Origin: Glycomyces paridis
GTDB lineage: Bacteria; Actinomycetota; Actinomycetes; Mycobacteriales; Micromonosporaceae
Direction: 5' to 3'
Assembly (NCBI RefSeq): GCF_004912155.1
Contig: NZ_STGX01000002.1
Location: 327,030 to 391,029, forward strand
DNA: 64,000 nucleotides
The position numbers were made by a program, and so were the translations under genes. Shown one piece after another: positions 43,674 through 53,437 of the stretch. The notes beneath the pieces are model-generated. The model was not told where the DNA came from and ran no database searches. It saw only the letters and a list, made by a program, of their open reading frames with translations. Numbering within the stretch: the stretch's first letter is position 1; each line of letters opens with the position of its first letter.

Positions 43674-45080
43674 TCAGTACTGGCGGGCCAGGTACGCGAT
43701 GAGACCGGACTCATCCAGCGAATCCGGAACCGAGCCGTCCTCGCGCTGGAGGAGGCGCACCGTGACCGCGGACTGCCCGGCCCGCGCCTCGCCCTCGACG
43801 CCGCAGGCGTCCCAGGGCATCCGCGCGTACCCGGTCCGGGCGGCCTCGACCGCCTCGTCCACGGAGGCGACGTCGACCGTGTGCGCCTCGCGGAAGCCCA
43901 GGGCCTCGTCCCACAGCTGCTGCTGCGCGCCGGCGAGCGCGGCGGCGACGGCCTCGGCGATCATCCCGAGCGGCACGGACTGCTTGGAGCCCTCGACGCG
44001 GCTGACCACGGTGGCCTCGCCGTTCTTGAGGTCGCGGGGGCCCAGCTCGATCCGGACCGGGTAGCCCTTGAGCTCGGCGTCGACGGCGCGGCGGCCGAAG
44101 GCGATGTCGCCGCGGTCGTCGAGCTTGACGCGCAGGCCGTCGGCCTTGAGCTCGTCGTAGAGCTTGCGCGCGGCGGCGCGGACCTCGTCGGAGTCCTTGA
44201 CGATCATGACGCTGACCTGGACGGGGGCGAGGTTCGGCGGGACGCGCAGCCCCGCGTCGTCGCCGTGGCCCATGATGAGGCCGCCGATCATGCGCGTCGA
44301 GGTGCCCCAGGAGGTCGTCCAGCCGTGCGCCTGCTTGCCGTCCTTGCCCTGGAACTGGATGTCGAAGGCCTTCGCGAACTTCTGGCCCAGCTCGTGCGAG
44401 GTGCCCATCTGAAGGGCCTTGCCGTCGCGCATGAGGGCGTCGCACGCGAAGGTGTTCAGGGCCCCGGCGAAGCGCTCGGCCTCGGTCTTGATGCCGCGCA
44501 GCACCGGCAGCGCCAGCACGTTCTCCATGAAGTCGGCGTAGACGTCGTGGAGGATGCGCAGCGTGAACGCGTGGGCGTCCTCGTAGGACTCGTGGACGGT
44601 GTGGCCCTCCTGCCACAGGAACTCCGAGGAGCGCAGGAACAGGCGGGTGCGCATCTCGTAGCGCATCACGTTGCACCACTGGTTGAGCAGCAGGGGCAGG
44701 TCGCGGTAGGAGTTGACCCACTTCGCCATGTACTCGCCGATGATGGTCTCGGAGGTGGGGCGGATCGCGAGCTTCTCCTCCAGGTCCTTGCCGCCGCCTT
44801 GCGTGACCATCCAGACCTCGGGGGCGAAGCCCTCCACGTGGTCGGCCTCGCGCCGGAAGTAGGACTCGGGGATGAGCAGGGGGAACGAGGCGTTCTCCGT
44901 GCCGGTGTCCTTGATGCGCGCGTCCATCTCGGCGGTCATCCGCTCCCACAGCGCGAACCCGGTCGGTCGGATCACCTGCGAGCCGCGCGCCGGGCCGTTC
45001 TCGGCCAGCTGGGCTTTGGCGACGACGTCCTGGTACCAGCGAGGGAAGTCCTCGCCCTGCGGTGTGAGTACATTGGCCAT
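43674..45080 (-). CDS. proS: prolyl-tRNA synthetase, archaeal/eukaryotic type
   Basis: A 468-residue class IIa synthetase. Motif 1 (ALWERMTAEMD), motif 2 (MRYEMRTRLFLRSSEFLWQEGH), motif 3 (MGHGDDAGLRVPPNLAPVQV), and the C-terminal zinc-like domain make it the short type 3 form lacking the editing insertion. ATG 45080 follows TAGAAT (45094-45089) by 8 nt, a leaderless start. In many relatives ffh lies before rpsP; here it is proS. Confidence 0.95.
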   Translation of the reverse strand: MANVLTPQGEDFPRWYQDVVAKAQLAENGPARGSQVIRPTGFALWERMTAEMDARIKDTGTENASFPLLIPESYFRREADHVEGFAPEVWMVTQGGGKDLEEKLAIRPTSETIIGEYMAKWVNSYRDLPLLLNQWCNVMRYEMRTRLFLRSSEFLWQEGHTVHESYEDAHAFTLRILHDVYADFMENVLALPVLRGIKTEAERFAGALNTFACDALMRDGKALQMGTSHELGQKFAKAFDIQFQGKDGKQAHGWTTSWGTSTRMIGGLIMGHGDDAGLRVPPNLAPVQVSVMIVKDSDEVRAAARKLYDELKADGLRVKLDDRGDIAFGRRAVDAELKGYPVRIELGPRDLKNGEATVVSRVEGSKQSVPLGMIAEAVAAALAGAQQQLWDEALGFREAHTVDVASVDEAVEAARTGYARMPWDACGVEGEARAGQSAVTVRLLQREDGSVPDSLDESGLIAYLARQY

Positions 45081-45233
45081 AATCAGGGATTCTACGGGCC
45101 GGACCCGCCCCGGGCGCAATCGGATACGGCGCGGTGCGAGCCCCGTCGCCTCCGCCGGAAGGAGGAGGGAGAAACCCCGGTTTCGGTCCTTCGGCGGTGA
45201 TACGGAACAGCGTGCGTCGCATAAGCTGTCGTC

Positions 45234-47636
45234 GTGACGACACCCATGCTGGCAGGTGACCGCGGTCTGACGGCCGCCGAGGTCGCCGAGCGCATCGAGG
45301 CCGGCGCGGTCAACGAGGCGAAGCGCCACACCAGCCGCCCGCTCTCGGCGATCCTCCGCGCGAACCTCTTCACCCCGCTCAACGCCGTGATCGGCGTGCT
45401 CGCCGCGATCGCGATCGGCTTCACCGCGATGGAGGAGGGCTTCCTCGAAGGCCTCAAGCAGGGCCTGTTCGCCGGCGTCATCATCGCCAACATCCTCATC
45501 GGGACGATCCAGGAGCTGCGCGCCAAGCGCACCCTCGACAAGCTCTCGCTCATGAACCGGTCGAACGCGAAGGTCCTGCGCGACGGCGAGGTCGTCCAGA
45601 TCGACCCGGCCCGGATCGTGCGCGACGACCTCGTGTACGTCGAACCCGGCGACCGGATCGTCGTCGACGGCCCCGTGGTCGAGTCCCGCAACCTGGAGAT
45701 CGACGAGTCGCTGCTCACCGGCGAGGCCGACCCGGTCGCGAAGACGCCGGGCGACGGGGTCCGCTCGGGCTCGTTCGCCGTCGCCGGCACCGGGCTCTTC
45801 CGGGCCGAGCACATCGGCGCGGACTCCTACGCCGCCAAGCTCGTCGAGGAGGCCAGCAAGTTCACGCTCGCCCGCTCCGAACTGCGCGAGGGCATCAACC
45901 GCTTCATCAAGCTCATCAACTGGCTCATCGTCCCCATCGCGCTGCTGCTCATCGTCAGCCAGCTCGCCGACGCCGCGAACTGGCGCGAGATCATCGTCCG
46001 CACCGTCGCCGGGATCGTCCCCATGATCCCCGAGGGCCTGGTGCTGCTCACCTCCGTCGCGTTCGCCGTCGGCGTCATCCGCCTCGGCGCCCGCAAGTGC
46101 CTCGTCCAGGAGCTGCCCGCCATCGAGGGCCTCGCCCGCACCGACGTGCTGTGCCTCGACAAGACCGGCACCCTCACCGAGGGCGGCATGGACGTCGACC
46201 GCGTCCAGCCGGTCGCCGGCGCCGACGGCGACGCCGTCGCCGAGGCCCTCGCGGCGCTCGCCGCGGCCGACGACAGCCCGAACCCGACCATGCAGGCCGT
46301 CGAGGCCTACCTCAAGGAGAACGCGATCGGCGACCCGATCTGGCGGGTCATCGACGTCATGCCGTTCTCCTCGGCGCGCAAGTGGAGCGGCACCCGCTTC
46401 ACCGACCACGGCAACTGGCTCCTCGGCGCCCCGGACGTGCTTCTCGAAGCGGACGACCCGATGGCCCTCGAAGCCGACGTGCTCGGCGCCCAGGGCCTGC
46501 GCGTCCTCGCGCTCGTCACCGCCGAGACCGCCTCCACCACCGGCGGCGTGACGGGCGTCAAGGCCCAGGCCCTCGTGGTCCTGCGCCAGCGCCTTCGCTC
46601 GACCGCCGCGGCGACCCTCGCCTACTTCAAGGACCAGGGCGTCGCCGTCAAGATCATCTCCGGGGACTCCCCCGCCGCCGTCGGCGCCGTCGCCGCGCAG
46701 CTGGGGGTCGAGGGCGCGGCCGACACCGTCGACGCCCGGCGCCTGCCCGAGGACCCCGAGGAGCTCGCCGACCTGCTGGAGCGGGCCACGATCTTCGGGC
46801 GCGTCAAGCCGCACCAGAAGCAGGCGTTCGTCAAGGCCCTCCAGTCGCGGGGCCACACCGTGGCGATGACCGGCGACGGCGTCAACGACGTGCTCGCTCT
46901 CAAGGACGCCGACCTGGGCATCGCGATGGGCTCGGGTTCGGCCGCGGCCCGCTCGGTGGCGCAGGTCGTGCTCCTCGACGACGAGTTCGCGACGCTGCCG
47001 CACGTGGTGAACGAGGGCCGCCGGGTCCTAGGGAACATCGGGCGGGTCTCGAACGTGTTCCTCACCAAGACCGTGTACGCGATCAGCCTGGCGCTGTTCA
47101 TCGCCGTGGGCGCGATCTGGTCGTGGGCCGCGGGCCACGAGCCGCTGCCGTACCCGTTCCTGCCGATCCACCAGTCGCTCATCAACCTGTTCACCATCGG
47201 CCTGCCGGCGTTCTTCCTCGCGCTGGCGCCGACGTTCGACCGGGCGCGGCCCGGGTTCGTCAAGCGGGTCCTGAAGTTCGCGATCCCGGCCGGGATCTGC
47301 TGCGCGGTGCCGACCTTCGTGGTCTACCTCGCGGCGCTCGCCCACGACGGCTACGACTCCCAGCTGCCGCAGACCACGGCCGCGATCACACTGTTCTGCC
47401 TGGCGCTGGCGGCGCTGGCGATCGTGGCGAAGCCGTACACGTGGTGGAAGGCGCTGCTGGTCGGCGGCTGCGCGGCGGCGTTCGTCGTGGTCCTGGCGGT
47501 GCCGCCGTTCGCGCGTTTCTACGAGCTGGAGCTGCCGGGCGCCTGGAACACGACCGCCGCGGCGATCGGCGTCGGCTCGGGCGTGGCGGCCCTGCTGTTC
47601 TGGCTGGTGGTCCGGCCCAAGCACCTCAAGGACTGA
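45234..47636 (+). CDS. P-type cation-transporting ATPase (CtpE-like)
   Basis: An 800-residue P-type pump. The phosphorylation site is CLDKTGTLTEGG, the actuator loop is LTGEADPV, and the hinge is MTGDGVNDVLALKDADLGIAMGSG across two spans. About ten membrane helices; IVPMIPEGLVLLTSVAFAVG is the ion-binding helix 4. No heavy-metal-binding domain or CPC motif is present. The pattern resembles mycobacterial CtpE, a calcium pump. GTG 45234 follows TAAGCT (45222-45227) by 6 nt, a leaderless start; it is divergent from proS. Confidence 0.9.
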   Translation: MTTPMLAGDRGLTAAEVAERIEAGAVNEAKRHTSRPLSAILRANLFTPLNAVIGVLAAIAIGFTAMEEGFLEGLKQGLFAGVIIANILIGTIQELRAKRTLDKLSLMNRSNAKVLRDGEVVQIDPARIVRDDLVYVEPGDRIVVDGPVVESRNLEIDESLLTGEADPVAKTPGDGVRSGSFAVAGTGLFRAEHIGADSYAAKLVEEASKFTLARSELREGINRFIKLINWLIVPIALLLIVSQLADAANWREIIVRTVAGIVPMIPEGLVLLTSVAFAVGVIRLGARKCLVQELPAIEGLARTDVLCLDKTGTLTEGGMDVDRVQPVAGADGDAVAEALAALAAADDSPNPTMQAVEAYLKENAIGDPIWRVIDVMPFSSARKWSGTRFTDHGNWLLGAPDVLLEADDPMALEADVLGAQGLRVLALVTAETASTTGGVTGVKAQALVVLRQRLRSTAAATLAYFKDQGVAVKIISGDSPAAVGAVAAQLGVEGAADTVDARRLPEDPEELADLLERATIFGRVKPHQKQAFVKALQSRGHTVAMTGDGVNDVLALKDADLGIAMGSGSAAARSVAQVVLLDDEFATLPHVVNEGRRVLGNIGRVSNVFLTKTVYAISLALFIAVGAIWSWAAGHEPLPYPFLPIHQSLINLFTIGLPAFFLALAPTFDRARPGFVKRVLKFAIPAGICCAVPTFVVYLAALAHDGYDSQLPQTTAAITLFCLALAALAIVAKPYTWWKALLVGGCAAAFVVVLAVPPFARFYELELPGAWNTTAAAIGVGSGVAALLFWLVVRPKHLKD

Positions 47637-47647
47637 ACCGTTCCGTC

Positions 47648-47679
47648 CACGGGGCCCGCCGGTTTCGGCGGGCCCTGTG
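47648..47679 (+). terminator. hairpin terminator of the P-type ATPase gene
   Basis: Stem CAC-GGGGCCCGCCG with a GTTT loop and one mismatch, 11 nt after the stop. Confidence 0.75.
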
Positions 47680-47694
47680 TGGTGTGCGGCACTG

Positions 47695-47734
47695 CTACAC
47701 CGGATGTAGCGGGGTGCGCGGCCCGTATGTAGCG
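47695..47734 (+). promoter_or_regulatory. candidate operator of the second ABC exporter
   Basis: Inverted repeat CTACA-CCGGA-TGTAG (47695-47709) and a second ATGTAGCG (47727-47734) 23 bp from the first. Lies 45-85 bp before the exporter start. TetR-like control is likely for such exporters; no regulator gene is adjacent. Confidence 0.45.
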
Positions 47735-47778
47735 CCTAGGGGGTGAGAGCAACTGAGCGAACCATGCAGGAGGCGGAC

Positions 47779-48738
47779 ATGTCGCAGCGCGACCTCGCGA
47801 TCCGGGCCGAAGGGCTCGTCAAGCACTTCAAGGACGTCAAGGCCGTGGACGGCGTGGACCTGGAGGTCCCGGCGGGCACGGTGTACGGCGTGCTGGGCCC
47901 GAACGGCGCGGGCAAGACCACGACGGTGCGGATTCTGGCGACGCTGCTGCGCCCCGACGCCGGGACCGCGACCGTGTTCGGCCGCGACCTGCACACCGAC
48001 GCCGCGGCGGTGCGCTCGCAGGTGAGCCTCACGGGGCAGTACGCCTCGCTGGACGAGGACCTCACCGGCGTGGAGAACCTGGTGCTGCTGTCGCGCCTGT
48101 ACGGGTACGCCAAGCCCGCCGCGCGCGAGCGCGCCGCGGACCTGCTGGAGGCCTTCGGCCTGTCGGCGGCGGCGGGCAAGCAGGTCAAGGCGTACTCCGG
48201 CGGTATGCGCCGGCGCCTGGACATCGCCGCGTCGATCATCGTGACGCCGAAGCTGCTGTTCCTGGACGAGCCGACGACGGGCCTGGACCCGCGCAGCCGC
48301 AACCAGGTGTGGGACGTGGTGCGCACGATCGTCGCCGAGGGCACCACGGTGCTGCTGACGACGCAGTACCTGGAGGAGGCCGACCAGCTGGCGGGCCGCA
48401 TCGCGGTCATCGACACCGGCAAGGTCATCGCCGAGGGCACGCCCGGGGAGCTGAAGTCCTCGGTGGGCGCCGGTTCGATCCGGGTGCGCCTGCACCACGC
48501 CGACCAGCGCGAGCACGCGCAGAAGGTCCTGTCGGGGGCGCTGGCCGTGGAGGTCGCGCTCGACGACGACCCGGTGGCGCTGACGGCGAGCCTGGCCCCG
48601 GGGCTGGACACGGCCGAGCAGGGCTCGCACGTCCTGGGCGAGCTGGCCCGTGCGGGCATCCTCGTGGACGACTTCTCGCTGGGCCAGCCGAGCCTGGACG
48701 AGGTGTTCCTCGCCCTGACCAACCGCGTCGACGCCTGA
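47779..48738 (+). CDS. drrA: daunorubicin-resistance-type ABC transporter, ATP-binding subunit
   Basis: A 319-residue DrrA-family ATPase: Walker [10 protein letters not shown], signature [10 protein letters not shown], Walker [15 protein letters not shown]-loop [12 protein letters not shown], and a C-terminal regulatory domain ending [18 protein letters not shown] 47779 is chosen because GGAGG (47769-47773) lies 5 nt upstream. With the next gene it would export a hydrophobic compound. The substrate is unknown. Confidence 0.92.
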   Translation: MSQRDLAIRAEGLVKHFKDVKAVDGVDLEVPAGTVYGVLGPNGAGKTTTVRILATLLRPDAGTATVFGRDLHTDAAAVRSQVSLTGQYASLDEDLTGVENLVLLSRLYGYAKPAARERAADLLEAFGLSAAAGKQVKAYSGGMRRRLDIAASIIVTPKLLFLDEPTTGLDPRSRNQVWDVVRTIVAEGTTVLLTTQYLEEADQLAGRIAVIDTGKVIAEGTPGELKSSVGAGSIRVRLHHADQREHAQKVLSGALAVEVALDDDPVALTASLAPGLDTAEQGSHVLGELARAGILVDDFSLGQPSLDEVFLALTNRVDA

Positions 48739-48768
48739 TCCGCACGGACTTTGAGGAAGGACACCGAT

Positions 48769-49626
48769 ATGACTGTCACGCAGACCGATACCAAGTCCGA
48801 TGTCGACGCCCCGGCGCCGGTCGAGAAGGAGCACCTGCGGCGGCTCCTGGCCACCGGGGAGCGTCCGGCGCCGCCGAGCGCGTTCGCCTCGGCGCGGGCG
48901 TTCGCCTGGCGTTCGATGCTGAAGATCAAGCACGTGCCCGAGCAGCTGGGCGACATCCTGGTCTTCCCGATCATCATGCTGCTGATGTTCACGTACCTGT
49001 TCGGGGGCGCGATCGCGGGCGGCACCGGCGAGTACCTCCAGTTCCTGCTGCCGGGGATCATGGTCATGAGCATCGTGATGACGACGATCTACACGGGCAT
49101 GTCGGTGAACATCGACATCAACAAGGGCGTGTCGGACCGGTTCCGGACGCTGCCGATCTGGCGGGCCGCGCCGATGGTCGGGTACCTGCTGGCGGACATG
49201 TTCCGGTACGCGGCGGCCGGGGCGATCATGTTCGGCACCGGCATGGTCATGGGCTACCGGCCCGAGGGCGGCGCGGTCGGCGTGCTGCTGGGCGTGGGGC
49301 TGCTGCTGGTCTTCTGCTTCGCGTTCTCGTGGGTGTGGACGTGGCTGGGCCTGATCACGCGGTCGGAGAAGACCGTCATGTCGATCTCGATGTCGATCCT
49401 GTTCCCGATGACGTTCCTGTCCAACGTGATGGTGGACCCGGCGACGATGCCCGGCTGGCTGCGGCCGGTCGTGGAGAACACGCCGATCAGCCAGCTGGTG
49501 GACGGGGTGCGGGGCCTGTTCGACGGGAACGTGGACTCGGTCTCGGTCCTGACGACGCTGATCTGGTCGGCCGGGTTCGTGGCGGTGTTCGGGTTCTTGA
49601 CGATCCGGGCGTACAACCGCAAGTGA
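48769..49626 (+). CDS. drrB: ABC-2 type exporter permease (DrrB-like)
   Basis: About 285 residues with six membrane helices (first: ILVFPIIMLLMFTYLFGGAI) and the DrrB-type loop NIDINKGVSDRFRTLPIWRAA. The final LFDGNVDSV and FLTIRAYNRK are typical. ATG 48769 has AAGGA upstream; an earlier in-frame TTG lacks support. A long terminator follows. Confidence 0.91.
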   Translation: MTVTQTDTKSDVDAPAPVEKEHLRRLLATGERPAPPSAFASARAFAWRSMLKIKHVPEQLGDILVFPIIMLLMFTYLFGGAIAGGTGEYLQFLLPGIMVMSIVMTTIYTGMSVNIDINKGVSDRFRTLPIWRAAPMVGYLLADMFRYAAAGAIMFGTGMVMGYRPEGGAVGVLLGVGLLLVFCFAFSWVWTWLGLITRSEKTVMSISMSILFPMTFLSNVMVDPATMPGWLRPVVENTPISQLVDGVRGLFDGNVDSVSVLTTLIWSAGFVAVFGFLTIRAYNRK

Positions 49627-49646
49627 GACTCGATTCGCAACACCCC

Positions 49647-49683
49647 GGCAGCGGCCGGACGGGCTCCCCGTCCGGCCGCTGCC
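49647..49683. terminator. bidirectional hairpin terminator
   Basis: Perfect 17-bp stem (GGCAGCGGCCGGACGGG) with a CTC loop between convergent genes. Confidence 0.85.
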
Positions 49684-49686
49684 GTG

Positions 49687-52680
49687 TCACAGGCGCCAGT
49701 CGGGGGCGCCGGCCCCGGGCCGGTAGACGCAGACCGAGCCGGTGGCGACGGTCTCGCGCAGGTGCGCGGCGAGGGCGGGGTGGCCCTCCTCGATCTTCTT
49801 GAGGGTGTTGCGGATGCGGTTGGTGACGGATTTGCGGGCCCGCTCGTGGTTGTCGCCGAGGCGCCGGGCCCTGCCGCCGAGGCCGGTGGCGGCCTTGAGG
49901 TGGTCGATGAGGGTCTGGCGTTCGGCGTCGAGCGCGGCGGCGCGGGCGTCGTCGCCGAGGGCCGCGGCGGTGTCGATCTGCTCGTCGAGGGCCTCCAGGT
50001 GCTCGCGGTAGCGGGCGCGGGCCTGGGCGTCGAGGAGGTCGTCGCCGCCGAGGCGGGCGTCGGCGGCGACCGCTTCGCCCGCCTCGGGGTCGAGGAGGGC
50101 GGCGGCGCCGATCTCCTCGCCGGGGCGCGAGAGGAGTTCGCGGAGGTCGGCGAGGCCTTTGGCGTGCGGCAGGTGCAGGACGGTCCCGCCGTAGGCGAGG
50201 GTCCAGGTGGTGCCGTCGCGGCGGAACACGTCGCCCGCGGCGGGGGCGGGCGGCGCGGGCGGGGACGCGATGCACGCGAGGTTCGCCCGGGCGAGGTCCG
50301 ACCACGGGGCCGCGTCGAGCAGGTCGGCCTGAGCGAGGGCGGCGCGGAAGTGGGCGGCGGCGCGGTCCCGCTCGCCGAGGACGGCCGCGAGGACGCCGAG
50401 CCAGTGGCTGATCGGCCCGGAGACGCTGGTGCCCCACATGGCGACGAGCCACTCCCCTTCGTGGGGGGCGAGGCGGTCGTAGACGTCGCGCGCGAGCTCG
50501 GCGTCCCCGTCGGCGGCGGCGAGCTCGGCCTCGAAGCGGAGCATGAGCGAGGCCCAGGACCCGAACACGTCGTCGGCGGACGCGAGGCGGTCGCGGATGC
50601 GGCGGGCGCGGTCGGTCTCGCCGCGCCGGAGCGCGCCGATCCCGGCGAGGAGGTCGGTGTGGTGCGTGCCGTAGGAGGAGCGGCGCGGCTCCTCGTCGGC
50701 GGCGGGCGCCTCGCCGCGGGCCATCCGCAGTTCCCAGCGCAGGTGGTCGATGAGGTCGAGGTGGCTGCGCTCGCGGCCCATGAGCTCGGCGGCGTCCTCG
50801 ATGTGCGCCTCGGCGTCCGCGTAGCGGCCCTGCACGAGGTCGATGATGGCCTGGTCGACGTGGGCGCCGCCGCGCCAGTGCTCGGAGTCGGCGGCGTCGG
50901 CGAGGGCGTGGAACTCGGCGTGCTGGGCGAGGAACTCCCGGTCGCCCTGTTCGAGGAGCACGACCCACCGCAGCGAGGAGGAGACCAGGCGCAGCTCCTC
51001 GTCGCCGGTGCGGCGGGTGATCTCGACGAGCTCCTCGACGATCTCCTGGCGCTTCGCGGCGGTGCCGGGGCCCCAGTGGGAGGCGTGGGTGGCCCACAGC
51101 CCGAAGGAGATCTCGTCGTCGTCGCCGGCCGCGCGGGCCGCGATCATGTAGCGGTACAGCAGTTGGCGGGTGAGCGCCTCGTGTTCGAGGCCGGCCTCGG
51201 GCGGCTCGCCCGCGAGGCCCTCGTAGGCGAGGTTCTTGAGCCGCACGAGCTCGGGGACGCGGTCGGCCTGGGGCGCGTCCAGGGCGGCGCGGGCGAGGAG
51301 CATCGGGTCGCCGGAGTCCTCGGCCTCCTGGAGCGCCGACGCGTAGAGCGCGGCGGACTCGTCCTCGCGTTTGAGCCAGTGCACGGCGTCGGCGAGGCGC
51401 AGGCGCAGGAGCACGCGCTGGCGGACCATGCCGGGCCCGCACCGCTCGACGGCGCGGCGGTAGTACTTCTCGGAGCCGGCGATGCTCATGCAGGAGTTGG
51501 CCTTCGCGCCGGCGCGGGCGATGAGGGCGACGGCGGTCTCGGCGTCGACGTCGTCGCCGGCGAGCCACGCGTGGTGGGCGATCTCGGTGACGAGCATGTG
51601 CTTCTTGAGGGACTCGTCGGCTTCGAGGGCGCGGACGATGCAGCCGTGGTGGTGGGCGGCCTCGGCGGGGTCCATGGACTGATAGAGGGTCTCGCGGACG
51701 AGGTCGTGGACGAAGACGTACCGGTCCCGCTCGCGGCGTATGAGCCGGGTCTGGGCGGCGAGGTCGAGGGCCGACTCGATGCGGAACAGGTCGAGCCCGG
51801 AGGCCTGGGCCATGACGCCTGCGTGGAATTCGCGGCCGCCGACGGAGGCGAGGGTGAGCATCCGCAGGATCGGTTCGGGGAGCTGGTCGATGCGGCGGCG
51901 CAGGGCGTCGCGCATCCCGGCGCTGGTGGCGTCGACGGGCTGCCCGGAGGCCCACAGGAGCGCGGACTGCTCGACGAAGAACGGGTTGCCGCCGGTGCGG
52001 CGGGTGATCTCGGCGACGGTGCCCGGGTCGGGGGCCGCTCCGGCGGTGGCGGCGACGAGCGCGGCGACGCCGTCCTCGGTGAGGCCGTCGAGGCCGACCA
52101 TGGCGGCCTTGGAGACGAGCTGGAGCATCCGGCCGCGGAGTCGGTGGCCGGGGTCGATCTCGGAGTCGCGGTAGGTGCCGACGAAGAGGATGCGCTCGAA
52201 GAAGGTGTGCTGGCAGGCGAACTTGAGCAGTTCGATGCTGGCGGTGTCGGAGAAGTGGAGGTCGTCGAGGACGATGAGGAGCGGGCGGAGCCGCGAGGCG
52301 CCGATGAGCAGCTGGGTGACGGCGTCGTGGAGTTCGAAGTCGACGGGCCGGGTGCCGTCGCCCTCGCCGAGGAACACCTCGATCGCGGGCGCGGGGCGCA
52401 GGGACCGCCAGGCCTCCTCGCCGAGGCGGGCGCGCAGCGACCGCAGGACCTGGAGCCAGAGCCAGTTGTCGGGGACGGCCTCGGACTCCCAGGAGGTGGC
52501 GAAGGCGACGAGCAGGTCGTCGCGGCGGCCGGCCGCGGCGTCGGTGACCAGGGCGGTCTTGCCGATGCCGGCCTCGCCGACGACGAGGACGAGGCCCCCG
52601 TGGCTGGCGACGGTGCGCTCGACGGCCGAGCGCAGGGTCGAGGCGGGATGGTCGCGTCCGATGAGCTGCGGGTCAGTCAC
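49687..52680 (-). CDS. large signalling ATPase with TPR-like region (LuxR/MalT-like AAA protein)
   Basis: About 997 residues. Residues 1-270 form an AAA_16-type ATPase (LVLVVGEAGIGKTALV; Walker B LLIVLDDLHFSD; sensor GTYRDSE), followed by about 500 helical TPR-like residues. The C-terminal 150 residues (ARARYREHLEALDEQIDTAA, then VTNRIRNTLKKIEEGHPALAAHL) form a conserved domain seen in actinobacterial regulators but are not a clear LuxR helix-turn-helix. It may sense a ligand and control transcription. GTG 52680 follows GACACT by 6 nt; ATG 52716 is an alternative. Confidence 0.75.
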   Translation of the reverse strand: MTDPQLIGRDHPASTLRSAVERTVASHGGLVLVVGEAGIGKTALVTDAAAGRRDDLLVAFATSWESEAVPDNWLWLQVLRSLRARLGEEAWRSLRPAPAIEVFLGEGDGTRPVDFELHDAVTQLLIGASRLRPLLIVLDDLHFSDTASIELLKFACQHTFFERILFVGTYRDSEIDPGHRLRGRMLQLVSKAAMVGLDGLTEDGVAALVAATAGAAPDPGTVAEITRRTGGNPFFVEQSALLWASGQPVDATSAGMRDALRRRIDQLPEPILRMLTLASVGGREFHAGVMAQASGLDLFRIESALDLAAQTRLIRRERDRYVFVHDLVRETLYQSMDPAEAAHHHGCIVRALEADESLKKHMLVTEIAHHAWLAGDDVDAETAVALIARAGAKANSCMSIAGSEKYYRRAVERCGPGMVRQRVLLRLRLADAVHWLKREDESAALYASALQEAEDSGDPMLLARAALDAPQADRVPELVRLKNLAYEGLAGEPPEAGLEHEALTRQLLYRYMIAARAAGDDDEISFGLWATHASHWGPGTAAKRQEIVEELVEITRRTGDEELRLVSSSLRWVVLLEQGDREFLAQHAEFHALADAADSEHWRGGAHVDQAIIDLVQGRYADAEAHIEDAAELMGRERSHLDLIDHLRWELRMARGEAPAADEEPRRSSYGTHHTDLLAGIGALRRGETDRARRIRDRLASADDVFGSWASLMLRFEAELAAADGDAELARDVYDRLAPHEGEWLVAMWGTSVSGPISHWLGVLAAVLGERDRAAAHFRAALAQADLLDAAPWSDLARANLACIASPPAPPAPAAGDVFRRDGTTWTLAYGGTVLHLPHAKGLADLRELLSRPGEEIGAAALLDPEAGEAVAADARLGGDDLLDAQARARYREHLEALDEQIDTAAALGDDARAAALDAERQTLIDHLKAATGLGGRARRLGDNHERARKSVTNRIRNTLKKIEEGHPALAAHLRETVATGSVCVYRPGAGAPDWRL

Positions 52681-52984
52681 CCTGCCAGTGTCGCCGACAC
52701 CACCGACATACGCCATCCCGTTCTTCGGGACCGTTTCCCGGAACTGTCGGATTGCCGACGGCGCACCGATAGCGGCACGACCGCTGGTCGGCCGCGGGTC
52801 CCCTGCGGGGCCGCGACATCGGAGCGATCTTGTTTCATGTTTCCGACCCCTCGGTCACGGAGGGTGCATAAGGTCCTTCGGAGAGTAGACGTCCCGGCGC
52901 CGAAGCGCGGCCGGCACCGCCGAACCGGCGGCGCCGCGAGGCCGCGCCAGGACCGGGACAGCCGACGAACCAGGAGCAATCCTC
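52681..52984. other. divergent intergenic region without a gene
   Basis: Contains the leaderless promoter of the ATPase regulator near 52687-52692 and a possible -10 TAAGGT (52869-52874) for the secreted protein. Nothing else stands out. Confidence 0.4.
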
Positions 52985-53371
52985 ATGGCACAGTCCACGT
53001 CCAACAACTCACGCAAGACCTGGAAGGGGGTCCTGATCGGGGCCGCCGTACCGATCGCGATGCTCGCCGGCGCACCGGCCGCGAGCGCGGAGCAGCTGCC
53101 GGCGGCGCCGGACGTCCAAGCGCTCCTCGACCTCCAACTGTGCCTGGCGGACCTCCAGGCCGCACTGTCGGTCGACGTGCCGGCCGAGGTCCCCGGCGCC
53201 GAGCAGCTGCCCGCACCGGGCGACCTGCCGGGCCTGCCGACCGACGCGCCCGACGTCGCCGCGATGAACGAGACCTGCCAGACGGTCCTCGCGCTGGTGC
53301 TGGCGCAGTCGCCGGACGTCCCGGTCGACCCGCCGGTGGACGTGCCCGGACCGGTCCCGCCGGCCGGCTGA
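52985..53371 (+). CDS. small secreted protein of unknown function
   Basis: A 128-residue protein with a signal peptide (WKGVLIGAAVPIAMLAGAPAASA) and an acidic Pro/Ala/Asp-rich mature part containing only two cysteines (LQLCLAD and NETCQTV), which could form one disulfide. I do not recognise a family. AGGAG lies 9 nt before the ATG. Confidence 0.72.
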   Translation: MAQSTSNNSRKTWKGVLIGAAVPIAMLAGAPAASAEQLPAAPDVQALLDLQLCLADLQAALSVDVPAEVPGAEQLPAPGDLPGLPTDAPDVAAMNETCQTVLALVLAQSPDVPVDPPVDVPGPVPPAG

Positions 53372-53382
53372 CGCACGGACGA

Positions 53383-53412
53383 GGGGCCCGCGGCCGAATG
53401 GCCGCGGGCCCC
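53383..53412. terminator. bidirectional hairpin terminator
   Basis: Perfect 13-bp stem GGGGCCCGCGGCC with a GAAT loop, followed by TT, between convergent genes. Confidence 0.8.
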
Positions 53413-53437
53413 TTCACGTGTGCTTCGGCGACCGGCG

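Noticed and set aside
45081..47003. An in-frame extension that would fuse proS to a further 641 codons upstream.
   Set aside because: The extra part lies opposite the P-type ATPase gene; ProS has its normal start at 45080.
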